From Scatomorpha sp036653715 (lineage in GTDB: Bacteria; Bacillota; Clostridia; Oscillospirales; Oscillospiraceae): a stretch of 14,877 nt of DNA. Location of the stretch: the NCBI GenBank assembly GCA_036653715.1, contig JAVVTL010000042.1, positions 1 through 14,877 of the forward strand, written 5' to 3'. Numbering within the stretch: the stretch's first letter is position 1; the number at the start of each line of letters is the position of its first letter. This document shows, piece by piece, positions 1 through 7,687 of this stretch. A program made the position numbers and the translations under genes. The notes below the pieces were generated by a model. That model had not been told where the DNA came from. It was given only the letters and a program-made list of their open reading frames with translations, and searched no databases.

Positions 1-395
1 GGGGAGAATTTGCGGGTGGTTTGGCCGGGGATTTGGTCGATTATGAGTTCGCTTGTGGCGCTTATTACGGCGGCGTTCAGGTGGCCGCCGTGGCAGGCGT
101 TATTTACGGGGTTGCCGATTACGGCGTGGAGGTGGAGATAGGGTTTGCCGTCCTGTCTTGAGAGATTGCCGGTGACGGAGGCCAGCTCGTAGTCGCAGTC
201 GCTGTATCTGCACTTGGCGTACTCGCGCGTCTTGGTGTTGAAGACGCCGAGGGTGACGTCGTTTGAGGCGCCGATGCCGCTCACGGATGCGAGGGCGATA
301 TTTTCGCGCTCGGCAAGCTCCAAAAGGCTCGCGCAGACCTCCTCGCCCGGGTCGAGACGTATGACGAGCTTGTTTTCAAATCTTCTGTATTCCAT
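1..395 (-). CDS. PPC/DUF296-domain protein, 3' end cut by window edge
   Basis: My own translation gives 131 complete codons of a PPC (DUF296) domain protein. The domain is known fused to AT-hooks in plant DNA-binding proteins and as a stand-alone trimeric protein in bacteria, where its role is poorly known. The diagnostic pattern is visible: HLH at residues 88-90, HGGHL at 102-106 (candidate metal-binding histidines), then a Glu-plus-hydrophobic strand (SELII) and an Arg near the end. An early 'SGIGA' motif at 39-43 also fits the family. Bacterial members usually have about 135-145 residues, so little is missing. The ATG at 395 follows an AGGGGG Shine-Dalgarno and lies only 10 bases after the metG stop, so it is very probably the last or next-to-last gene of the htpG-metG transcript. 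No AT-hook is seen. The biochemical function is unknown. Confidence 0.85.
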   Translation of the reverse strand, partial: MEYRRFENKLVIRLDPGEEVCASLLELAERENIALASVSGIGASNDVTLGVFNTKTREYAKCRYSDCDYELASVTGNLSRQDGKPYLHLHAVIGNPVNNACHGGHLNAAVISATSELIIDQIPGQTTRKFS

Positions 396-405
396 GGCGA
401 CCCCC

Positions 406-2352
406 TCAGCAGAGCGTCGCGCCGGCGGGAACGGCGTCGTCCAGCATAAGCAGATTCAGGGCTTCCTCGCCCTTTTCCTCGTGCACTGCGGAGATTAGCA
501 TGCCGTTGCTCTCAAGGCCCATCATCTTGCGTGTGGGCAGGTTGAGGATGGCGACGACGGTCTTGCCGACCAGCGCCTCGGGCTTATAGAATTTCGCGAT
601 GCCGGAGAGAATCTGCCGCGTCTCGCCGCTGCCGTCGTTTAGCTCGAAGCGCAGAAGGCGGTCGGATTTTTTGACCGGCTCGCACTTCAGAACCTTGCAG
701 ACGCGCATGTCGCACTTGGCAAAGTCCTCAATCGGGACATTTGCGAGCACCGGCTTGTACTCGGGCTTCGGCTCGGCCTTCATCGCCTCAAGCTCCGCAA
801 GCTCCTTATTGACGTCTATGCGCGGGAAAAGCGTCTCCCCGCGGCGGACGGTGATATTCTTGGAGAGCGTGCCCCAAACGGCGGCGTTTTCCCATGTCGC
901 GTCCTTTTCCTCAACTCCAATCTGAGCGAGGGCGCGGGCGCAGCTGTCGGGTATGAAGGGGCGCAGCAGGCTTATTGTAAGGCGCAGCGTCTCCAAAAGA
1001 TTGTACATGACGGAGGCAAGGCGCGGCCTGTTCGCCTCGTCCTTGGCGAGCACCCAGGGGGAAGTCTCGTCGATATATTTGTTGGCGCGGGAGATGACCC
1101 TGAAAACCTCTGCGAGCGCATCCTGCGTGGCAAAGGCGTCCATGAGCTTCTCGTATTTTCCGCGCAGGGCGGAGGCCATGGCGATGAGGTCGTCGTCCGC
1201 TGCGTCTGCACAGCGCTCCGATGGCAGGGTGCCGCCGAAGTATTTGTCCACCATGGCGACGGTGCGGGAGAGCAGGTTGCCGAGGTCGTTTGCGAGGTCG
1301 GCGTTTATGCGGGCTATGAGCAGCTCATTTGAGAAGTTTCCGTCCGAGCCGAGGGGGAACTCGCGCATGAGGAAATAGCGCAGCGCGTCAACTCCGTAGC
1401 GGTTTGCGAGTATCACGGGGTCAACCACGTTGCCCTTGGATTTGCTCATTTTGCCGCCGCCGAGCAGCAGCCAGCCGTGACCGAAGACTTTTTTTGGCAG
1501 CGGCTCGCCGACGCTCATGAGCATTGCGGGCCAAATGATGGAGTGGAAGCGGACTATCTCCTTGCCGACCATATGAACGTCCGCCGGCCAGTATTTTTCA
1601 AGACCGTCGCGGCTCTCGTTCATGTAGCCGAGGGCTGTCATGTAGTTGAAAAGCGCGTCCACCCAGACGTAGACCACATGGCCCTCGTCAAAGTCCACGG
1701 GCACGCCCCAGGTGAAGGTCGTGCGGGAGACGCAAAGGTCCTCAAGACCCGGGTCGATGAAGTTTTTGATCATCTCGTTCACGCGGGAGGCAGGCTCAAG
1801 GAATTCGCCGGAGAGCAAAAGCTCGCGCACTCTGCCCGCGTATTTGGAGAGGCGGAAGAAATATGCCTCCTCCTCGGCGTAATGCACTTCGCGCCCGCAG
1901 TCCGGGCATTTGCCGTCAATGAGCTGCGATTCCGTCCAAAAGCTCTCGCAGGGGGTGCAATACATGCCGGAATACTTGCCCTTGTAGATATCGCCGTTGT
2001 CGTACATCTTTTTAAAGATGCGCTGGATGGATTCCACATGGTAGTCATCCGTTGTGCGGATAAAGCGGTCGTTGGAGATGTTCATGAGTTTCCAGAGGTC
2101 AAGTATGCCGCCCTCGCCCGTGACGATTCCGTCAACGAACTGCTGGGGGCTGACGCCCGCGGCGTTTGCTTTTTCCTCAATCTTCTGACCGTGCTCGTCG
2201 GTTCCGGTGAGGAACATCACGTCATAACCGCACATTCGCTTATAGCGCGCGATGGTGTCCGTCGCGACGGTGCAATAGGTGTGTCCTATATGCAGCTTGT
2301 CGGAGGGGTAGTAGATGGGCGTGGTGATGTAGAAGGTGGGTTTGTCGTTCAT
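406..2352 (-). CDS. metG: Methionyl-tRNA synthetase with C-terminal tRNA-binding domain
   Basis: Class I aminoacyl-tRNA synthetase that charges tRNA-Met with methionine in the cytoplasm; 648 residues. The HIGH motif is at 21-24 and KMSKS at 301-305. A zinc-knuckle insertion has two CxxC pairs at C132/C135 and C149/C152. The anticodon-binding helical region follows. Residues from about 545 form an OB-fold tRNA-binding domain of the EMAPII/Trbp111 type ('CDMRVCKVLKCEPVKKSDRL', 'ILSGIA', 'NGMLI'). Length and domain order fit the Bacillus/Thermotoga-type dimeric enzyme. The ATG at 2352 has AAAGGAG eight bases upstream. It begins 25 bases after the VanW-family gene and ends 10 bases before the PPC gene, on the same strand as both. 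No T-box leader fits in the short upstream gap, so any such control would have to act on the whole operon. Identification is secure. Confidence 0.98.
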   Translation of the reverse strand: MNDKPTFYITTPIYYPSDKLHIGHTYCTVATDTIARYKRMCGYDVMFLTGTDEHGQKIEEKANAAGVSPQQFVDGIVTGEGGILDLWKLMNISNDRFIRTTDDYHVESIQRIFKKMYDNGDIYKGKYSGMYCTPCESFWTESQLIDGKCPDCGREVHYAEEEAYFFRLSKYAGRVRELLLSGEFLEPASRVNEMIKNFIDPGLEDLCVSRTTFTWGVPVDFDEGHVVYVWVDALFNYMTALGYMNESRDGLEKYWPADVHMVGKEIVRFHSIIWPAMLMSVGEPLPKKVFGHGWLLLGGGKMSKSKGNVVDPVILANRYGVDALRYFLMREFPLGSDGNFSNELLIARINADLANDLGNLLSRTVAMVDKYFGGTLPSERCADAADDDLIAMASALRGKYEKLMDAFATQDALAEVFRVISRANKYIDETSPWVLAKDEANRPRLASVMYNLLETLRLTISLLRPFIPDSCARALAQIGVEEKDATWENAAVWGTLSKNITVRRGETLFPRIDVNKELAELEAMKAEPKPEYKPVLANVPIEDFAKCDMRVCKVLKCEPVKKSDRLLRFELNDGSGETRQILSGIAKFYKPEALVGKTVVAILNLPTRKMMGLESNGMLISAVHEEKGEEALNLLMLDDAVPAGATLC

Positions 2353-2377
2353 GGTCCTCGCTCCTTTTCTATGTATA

Positions 2378-4138
2378 TCAGCCGACGTGCAGTGTCGGGG
2401 TCGGCGCGATATTGGGTGTCAACGTCGGGACAGGCGTCACCGCCGGAGTCTCCGGGCTGTGTATGTCGCTCGGAGACGACGGCGTGGTCGTCGGCGTTGC
2501 TGTCGGCTTTGCGGAAGGGCTGGGGCTGGGTGTTGCCGACGGTGACGGTGTCGGGTATTTGATATCCTCGTCGTGGTAGTGGTATTCGCTGTATGCCTCA
2601 AGAGTCTTGGAGATGAGCTTGTCGCTCTTGTCGTATATCCAGCGGTAGGTGGCGGCCTTATAGCCCGTGGCAATCTCCGGGAATTCCTTGTTGTTGAAGA
2701 CCTGCCACGTCGCGTAGGTGAGCTTTACATAGCTGCCGTCCACATCCGTGCCCATGAGGTTTACGGTGAGGGTGTTCTTTTTCTCGTCCACCGAGATATC
2801 GAGTCGGACGGGATATTCGCGGCTGTTGGTGAATTTGAATTCCGGCTTTTTCCAGCTCACTGTGGCGTCAAGCCCCGCGGGCAGATAGCCGACGGGGAAA
2901 TAGTGGCAGGTGCGGTCGGTGATTTTGAGGTTTGCGAGCAGCGAGCAGTGGTATATGGTGGAGGAGAGCTGGCAGATTCCGCCGCCAATCTCCTGCACGA
3001 CCTGACCGCCCGAGTATGCCCCGGCAGCCTTGAAGCCGCGCTCCGCCGTGCGTTGGCCCAGCGTCTCGTTATAGGAAAAGGTCTCGCCCGGCTGAATGAC
3101 CTTGCCGCTTATGATGCCCGCCGCCAGCTTTATGTTGGTGATTCGGTTTTTCGAGCTGCCCGCGAGGGAGGTGGTGGAGGTGGCAAGCTCGTCCGCAAAG
3201 AGCTTTTTCTGCAACAGCTCGGTTGTGATTGCAGGCTCCTCAAGCTCCATCGGTATGATGACGGTGTCGCCGACAGCGGCTAAGTCCCAAAGTCTTTTTG
3301 CCTCTGCCTTGTCGAAGTCCCTGCCGGTGACGGAGGGGATTATCTCGCCTTTTTCGGCGTCATAGGCGGCGTCCTTCGCCTCGGCGTAGACGGAATCGTA
3401 AAGCTCGTCTATGTCAAGCTCCACGGCCTCGTCAACCTTTATTTCGTATTCAATCTCGCCGTAGCTGCGGCTGTTGAGGGCGGTGACTATGAGCGCGCAT
3501 ATGTCGTCGGAGCTTATCTCCACGGCTTTGGCGCCCTTGACGACGGATATGTCCTTCTCGCCTATCTCAAGGCCGGAGGACATCAGTCCCGCCGACACCT
3601 CTGCGACCGCGCTCTCGACCTTGGCGCGGACGGCTGTCTCCGACGCGCTCGGCATGAGCTTCAGGTCGGTGCCGCCAAACCAGCTTTTGAGGTAAACGGT
3701 CAGGTTTTTGAAGATGTTGCCGTCGTGGCAGTGGTCATAGAGCATGACGGCTGCGTCCTCGGGTGTGAGGCTCGCGCCGGCTTCCTCCGCCGTCACGGTA
3801 ATGCTCTTATCGAGGGGGAGACGAACGGTTACGGTTTCGCCGTCCTTCCCGCCCCAGCCGACTGCGCGGAGGGTATCCGCCGCCTGCTCGCGGGTGAGGC
3901 CGCCGACAAGCGTCCCATCTGCGTGAACGCCGGGGAAGATGGTGTCCGTCCCGGAGACGTATATGCCGAAGCCCGCCGTGCCGACAAGCAAAACTGCGAC
4001 GACGGCGGCGGCGATGATGACGGCAATTTTGATTTTTTTGTTGGAGTCCGCCGTTTTTTGCGGCTTATCCTGCTTTTGCGGCTTGCTTTTTTTCTGTTCG
4101 GCGCGCTGCTGCGCCGCCGCTGTGTCTTCATCCGTCAC
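2378..4138 (-). CDS. VanW-family membrane-anchored cell-wall protein
   Basis: 586 residues from the GTG at 4138. A Lys/Gln-rich cytoplasmic N-terminus is followed by one membrane segment (about 36-58). A long extracytoplasmic region (about 70-300) resembles the YoaR-type putative peptidoglycan-binding repeats. The VanW domain follows at about 337-463, with signature GGGICQLSSTIY at 385-396 and the upstream 'IQPGETFSYNETLG' stretch. The tail (529-586) is rich in Pro, Thr and Ser, typical of a wall-spanning linker. VanW proteins take their name from vancomycin-resistance clusters, but no van genes are nearby and the molecular role is unknown. The GTG has no Shine-Dalgarno. The frame stays open upstream as Lys-rich protein to an in-frame TAA, and a GGGAG site sits before in-frame ATT (4234) and ATA (4231). 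The true protein may therefore begin about 31 codons earlier (IKLFG...). Family call is strong; the start is uncertain. Confidence 0.9.
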   Translation of the reverse strand: MTDEDTAAAQQRAEQKKSKPQKQDKPQKTADSNKKIKIAVIIAAAVVAVLLVGTAGFGIYVSGTDTIFPGVHADGTLVGGLTREQAADTLRAVGWGGKDGETVTVRLPLDKSITVTAEEAGASLTPEDAAVMLYDHCHDGNIFKNLTVYLKSWFGGTDLKLMPSASETAVRAKVESAVAEVSAGLMSSGLEIGEKDISVVKGAKAVEISSDDICALIVTALNSRSYGEIEYEIKVDEAVELDIDELYDSVYAEAKDAAYDAEKGEIIPSVTGRDFDKAEAKRLWDLAAVGDTVIIPMELEEPAITTELLQKKLFADELATSTTSLAGSSKNRITNIKLAAGIISGKVIQPGETFSYNETLGQRTAERGFKAAGAYSGGQVVQEIGGGICQLSSTIYHCSLLANLKITDRTCHYFPVGYLPAGLDATVSWKKPEFKFTNSREYPVRLDISVDEKKNTLTVNLMGTDVDGSYVKLTYATWQVFNNKEFPEIATGYKAATYRWIYDKSDKLISKTLEAYSEYHYHDEDIKYPTPSPSATPSPSPSAKPTATPTTTPSSPSDIHSPETPAVTPVPTLTPNIAPTPTLHVG

Positions 4139-4228
4139 TGCGTCAAAGGAGGCCGTATCGAACTTTTTTTCCGGTTTTTTGATGTCCTTTTTTGCGGCTC
4201 CCGACTTCCCTGTATTTCCAAAGAGTTT

Positions 4229-4240
4229 TATAATTCTCCC
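4229..4240 (-). promoter_or_regulatory. Shine-Dalgarno plus non-ATG codons: likely true VanW start
   Basis: On the minus strand GGGAG (4240-4236), preceded by AAGGC, is followed by AATT and then the codons ATA AAA CTC TTT GGA, in frame with the VanW-family gene. ATA starts at 4231 and ATT at 4234. The 31 codons between ATA and the GTG at 4138 contain no stop and encode a Lys-rich stretch much like the residues after the GTG. The GTG itself is preceded by a pyrimidine-rich CCTCCTTT with no ribosome-binding signal. I infer initiation at ATA or ATT, or an ATG-to-ATA change of a former start. Confidence 0.5.
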
Positions 4241-4283
4241 GCCTTTCGCGGCTGATTTTTATATATAGGCTTGCGAAGGCAAT

Positions 4284-5561
4284 TCATTCGCCCTGATTGC
4301 GCCGGCGCTTCTGTGCGCTCTCGATGGAGGCACGGAAAACCTCTGCCTCACCGGGGGGCAGCTCGGTTTTTTCCTCCGCGTCGAAGGCGGCCTTCATCCA
4401 CGGATTTGCCTCCACGCGTGTGCCGGACTGAGCCTCGAGCAGGGCGCCTATGAGGACATTTGAAAGGAGAAAGCCCGAGGAGGTGAAGTGCCACGAGTTT
4501 CCCTCGCGGACTGCCCAGCCCTTGGAGACGAAGTCCTCCAAAAGCTTTTCCATCGGTGCAAAATCGCTTCTGTAGTGCCTGTGATATTCCTCCGAGGAGA
4601 TGCCGCGCGTCGTCCTCATGCCGAGCATGATGTATTCGGAGGCGCGCTCCACGGAGCTTATTTGCTCGTATTCCCCGACTATATCCTTCTGCCCGAAAAC
4701 CCCGGAAATATACTCCCCAAGGTCCTTGATGCAGGTGTATCTCGCCCCGCCCACGCAGGATGCGGCGCCGGGGCCGAAGCCCATATAGTCGTCCAGCCGC
4801 CAATACTTGAGATTGTGGCGGGATTCATAGCCGCCGAGCGCGAAATTTGATATTTCGTACTGCGGATAGCCGTAATGCGTGAGCTGCTCGACGGCGTAGA
4901 GGTACATATCCGCCTGCTCGTCGTCGTCCGGCAAAAAGGGCGAGTCCTTGTAGCGGTACATCGGCGTCGCCTCCTCAAGCTTGAGGCCGTAGCAGGAGAT
5001 GTGCTCGGGGCGCAGCTCGAGCGCCTTTGCAAGAGTATCCGCCCAATCCGCCTTGGTTTGGCTCGGCAGGCCGTACATGAGGTCGAGGCTGATGTTGTCG
5101 ATGCCCGCGTCCCTCGCATTCTTCACGGCAAGCTCCACCTGCCGCCAGTTGTGGCGGCGGCCTATGAGCTTGAGGATGTCGTTATTTGCCGACTGCGCAC
5201 CGAGGGAGATGCGGTTCACGCCCTCCTTGCGCAAAAGCTTCAGCTCCGAGAGCTTTGCGCTGTCGGGGTTGCACTCGACGGTTATTTCCGCGCTTTTGAG
5301 GAGCTTTCCGGTGTTTTTAAGCTCGGTCAGGACGGCACAGAGACGCTTCGCCCCAAAGTAGCTTGGCGTTCCGCCGCCGAAATACACGCTGTCCAAAAAA
5401 TATCGCGATATTGAGGGGGCGGACTCGCGTATATGGGCGCAGAGCGCCTCCTGATATTTTGGCATTGCCTCCTCCCGTCCGGCGAGCGAATAGAAGTCGC
5501 AGTAGCCGCACTTTGAGGCGCAGAACGGTATGTGGATGTAGATGCCGAGAGTTTTTTCCAT
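4284..5561 (-). CDS. hemW: HemW-like radical SAM protein (putative heme chaperone)
   Basis: 425 residues from the ATG at 5561, which has CGGAG six bases upstream. The longer in-frame start at 5633 runs into htpG and is less likely. The radical SAM cluster motif is C14-x3-C18-x2-C21 followed by DF, the HemW pattern (HemN has a further Cys there). A glycine-rich GGGTPS at 63-68 binds SAM. Later blocks 'SLGAQS', 'DLMYGLPSQT' and 'FGPGAASCVGG', and a HemN_C-like C-terminal half, support the family. Such proteins are often mislabelled oxygen-independent coproporphyrinogen III oxidase; the E. coli and Lactococcus members instead bind heme and hand it to respiratory proteins. Whether this organism makes or imports heme cannot be seen here. 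It lies 25 bases after htpG on the same strand, so co-transcription is likely. Confidence 0.92.
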   Translation of the reverse strand: MEKTLGIYIHIPFCASKCGYCDFYSLAGREEAMPKYQEALCAHIRESAPSISRYFLDSVYFGGGTPSYFGAKRLCAVLTELKNTGKLLKSAEITVECNPDSAKLSELKLLRKEGVNRISLGAQSANNDILKLIGRRHNWRQVELAVKNARDAGIDNISLDLMYGLPSQTKADWADTLAKALELRPEHISCYGLKLEEATPMYRYKDSPFLPDDDEQADMYLYAVEQLTHYGYPQYEISNFALGGYESRHNLKYWRLDDYMGFGPGAASCVGGARYTCIKDLGEYISGVFGQKDIVGEYEQISSVERASEYIMLGMRTTRGISSEEYHRHYRSDFAPMEKLLEDFVSKGWAVREGNSWHFTSSGFLLSNVLIGALLEAQSGTRVEANPWMKAAFDAEEKTELPPGEAEVFRASIESAQKRRRNQGE

Positions 5562-5586
5562 CTGATTCTCCGATTGAAGTTTGTGT

Positions 5587-7503
5587 TTAAAACAGGCCGC
5601 AGACAAGCTCCGCATATGCCGCGGGGTCGGCAAGCTCCTCGCCCGCTATGAGCAGGGCCTGAGAATGCAGCACCTCGACAAGCTTTGCGGCGCGGGTTCT
5701 GTCTGCCGTGATGGCGGCGGTGAGCGCCCTGAAGGCGGCGTGGTCGGCGTTCAGCTCAAGGACGCGGCGCGCCTTGGGCGGCTCCGTCCCCGTGTTGGGC
5801 ATGCTGCTGAAATAGCGCTCCATCTCGAGGGTGACTTCCCCCTCCGTCGTCATGCAGACGGGGGCGGACACGAGCTTGCGGGAGAGGCGAACGGTTTCGA
5901 CCCTGTCGCCGAGCGTGTCCTTTGCGAAGTCGAGGACGTCCCTGAGGTCGGCCTCCTTTTTTTCCATATCGGCCTTTTCCTCGTCCGTCTCCAAACCGAG
6001 GTCGCCGGTGACGATGTTGCAGAATTTTTTCTCGTCGCTTGCACCAAGCTGTTCGACGATATATTCGTCGACCTCCTCGGTCATGCAGAGCAGCTCGAAG
6101 CCCTTGGAACGCACAAGCTCCGCCTGTGGCAGACGCAGGATGCGGGATACCGAGTCGCCCAGCGCGTAGTAGATGAATTTTTGCTCGGCGGGCATACGGT
6201 CGGTGTATTCCTTGAGGGTAGCGGTTTTGTTTTCCTCCACGTTGTAGAGGAGCAGCTCGCGCAGGGACTCAAGGTTTTGGTTGAAGCGCGCCACCGCGCC
6301 GAAGCGGAGCTGGCGGCCGTAGTTTTTGTAGAATTCCTCGTATTTCGGGCGGTCGCTCTCCATGAGCTTCAAAAGCTCTGACTTGATGCGCTTGTTGAGG
6401 TTTTGGGCGATTATTTTGAGCTGGCGGTCGTGCTGGAGCACCTCGCGGGAGATGTTCAGCGAGAGGTCGGGGGAATCAACGACGCCGCGCACGAAATAGA
6501 AGCTCTCCGACAGGAGGTCGGGGCATTTTTCCATTATCATGACGCCCGAGCTGTAGAGCTGAAGTCCCGGTTCAAAGTCCGCCGTCATGTAGTCGAGGAG
6601 CTGATGGCCGGGGATAAAGAGCATGGCCTTGTAGGAGACCTGCCCCTCGGCGTTGACTCTTATGATGACCGCGGGGTCTGTGGTGTCGTGGAATTTTTCC
6701 TTGTAGAATTCCGCGCAGTCCGCGTCGGTTACCTCGCTCTTGCTGCGCTGCCAAATGGGAATCATGCTGTTGAGGGTTTCCCGCTCAAGCTGCGTGGCTT
6801 CCTTCATGACGGGCTCGCCCTTTTCGTCCTTCTCGCCGCTGTCCTCGAACTTGGGGACCTCGACGTCCATTTGGATGGGCCAGCGGATATAGTCGGAGTA
6901 TTTTTTGACAAGGCGCATTACCTTCCAAAGCTGGAGGTAGTCGCTGTATTTGTCGTTATCGTCGTCGTCCTTGACGTGGAGGATGACGTCGGTGCCGACC
7001 TCGTCCCTTGCGCTCTCGGTGACGGTATAGCCGTCCGCGCCCTCGGACTCCCATTTGTTGGCGATATCGGCGCCGTAGGTTTTGGAGATTACGCTGACTT
7101 TATCGGCGACCATGAAGGCGGAATAGAAGCCCACGCCGAACTGACCGATGATGTCGATTTCGGCACCGGCCTTGGAGGTTCCGTCCACGCCGCCCTTAAA
7201 GGCCATGGAGCCGCTCTTGGCTATCACGCCGAGGTTTTCTTCCATTTCCTCGCGGGACATGCCTATGCCGTTATCGGAGATGGTTATGGTGCGGGCCTCG
7301 GGGTCAACGGCGACGAGAATGCGGAATTCGTCTCTTGAGATACCGACCTTATCGTCCGTCAGGGAGAGATAGCAGAGCTTGTCTATCGCGTCCGACGCGT
7401 TTGAGATGATTTCGCGGAGAAAGATTTCCTTGTGGGTGTAGATGGAGTTAATCATGAGATCGAGCAGGCGCTTGGATTCTGCCTTGAATTGTTTTTTGGA
7501 CAT
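5587..7503 (-). CDS. htpG: Chaperone HtpG (bacterial Hsp90)
   Basis: ATP-dependent cytoplasmic Hsp90 chaperone; 638 residues from the ATG at 7503 (MSKKQFKAES...). That ATG has GGAAGGAAG about nine bases upstream. The longer reading to 7569 adds a hydrophobic stretch absent from Hsp90 and runs through the leader. GHKL ATPase motifs are in place: E31-x3-N35-x2-D38, DNGIGM at 77-82, and GQFGVGF in the lid at 120-126. The middle domain carries the usual 'GVVDSPDLSLNISREVLQHD' segment with its catalytic-loop Arg, and a dimerisation domain follows. Length is normal for bacterial HtpG. It is the first gene of a possible htpG-hemW-vanW-metG-PPC transcript. No CIRCE element is found, but palindromes lie in and next to its promoter. 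Confidence 0.98.
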   Translation of the reverse strand: MSKKQFKAESKRLLDLMINSIYTHKEIFLREIISNASDAIDKLCYLSLTDDKVGISRDEFRILVAVDPEARTITISDNGIGMSREEMEENLGVIAKSGSMAFKGGVDGTSKAGAEIDIIGQFGVGFYSAFMVADKVSVISKTYGADIANKWESEGADGYTVTESARDEVGTDVILHVKDDDDNDKYSDYLQLWKVMRLVKKYSDYIRWPIQMDVEVPKFEDSGEKDEKGEPVMKEATQLERETLNSMIPIWQRSKSEVTDADCAEFYKEKFHDTTDPAVIIRVNAEGQVSYKAMLFIPGHQLLDYMTADFEPGLQLYSSGVMIMEKCPDLLSESFYFVRGVVDSPDLSLNISREVLQHDRQLKIIAQNLNKRIKSELLKLMESDRPKYEEFYKNYGRQLRFGAVARFNQNLESLRELLLYNVEENKTATLKEYTDRMPAEQKFIYYALGDSVSRILRLPQAELVRSKGFELLCMTEEVDEYIVEQLGASDEKKFCNIVTGDLGLETDEEKADMEKKEADLRDVLDFAKDTLGDRVETVRLSRKLVSAPVCMTTEGEVTLEMERYFSSMPNTGTEPPKARRVLELNADHAAFRALTAAITADRTRAAKLVEVLHSQALLIAGEELADPAAYAELVCGLF

Positions 7504-7583
7504 TATATCTATCTTCCTTCCATGAATTATGAAAAATAATATAGCGCAAAATCTATAAATGACTGCCAAGCAGACATTTAATT

Positions 7584-7611
7584 ATTATAACACGTTTCCG
7601 ACGTATTTCAA
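7584..7611 (-). promoter_or_regulatory. htpG promoter (extended -10)
   Basis: Reading the minus strand, TTGAAA (7611-7606), a 16-base spacer and TATAAT (7589-7584) form a near-consensus vegetative promoter. The -10 is extended (TGTTATAAT). Predicted transcription starts near 7577, leaving a leader of about 74 bases. An ACGT-N5-ACGT palindrome (7592-7604) occupies the spacer. An imperfect inverted repeat, GACTGC-CAA-GCAGAC on the plus strand (7561-7575), sits just past the predicted start. Confidence 0.7.
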
Positions 7612-7626
7612 TATTGTGTTCCACTA

Positions 7627-7655
7627 TTGTGCAAATCAATTGAAAAGTATATAAT
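7627..7655 (+). promoter_or_regulatory. Promoter for the AAA+/HAD operon
   Basis: TTGTGC (7627-7632), a 17-base spacer and a perfect TATAAT (7650-7655) precede the AAA+ gene by about 32 bases. The -35 is weak (TTG only). The gene start has a strong SD, GGAGGGG (7674-7680), seven bases before the ATG. The promoter diverges from the htpG promoter about 16 bases away. Confidence 0.55.
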
Positions 7656-7687
7656 CGCTTCAGTTTTGTATTCGGAGGGGAATATAT

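Noticed and set aside
2395..2560. Repetitive DNA coding the VanW-protein tail as a candidate tandem repeat array
   Set aside because: The repetition is at the Pro/Thr/Ser amino-acid level with no regular DNA unit; it is a normal wall-spanning linker.
1477..2562. Long plus-strand open frame opposite metG and the VanW gene
   Set aside because: It is a mirror of high-GC codon use in two secure genes, crosses the boundary between them and has no family-like motifs.
4241..4283. Small hairpin after the hemW stop as a terminator or promoter
   Set aside because: The stem (TTGC/GCAA) is only four or five pairs with no T-run, and the TATATA-rich stretch lacks a -35 at proper spacing.
5562..5633. Longer HemW start at 5633
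   Set aside because: It would overlap the htpG end by 47 bases; the ATG at 5561 has an SD and puts the radical SAM motif at the usual distance.
6403..7338. Antisense frame opposite htpG (with a similar one at 5581-6381)
   Set aside because: Composition shadow of a complete, motif-verified Hsp90 gene.
7504..7569. Longer HtpG start at 7569
   Set aside because: The added residues are not found in Hsp90, and the ATG at 7503 has a good SD and the conserved N-terminus.
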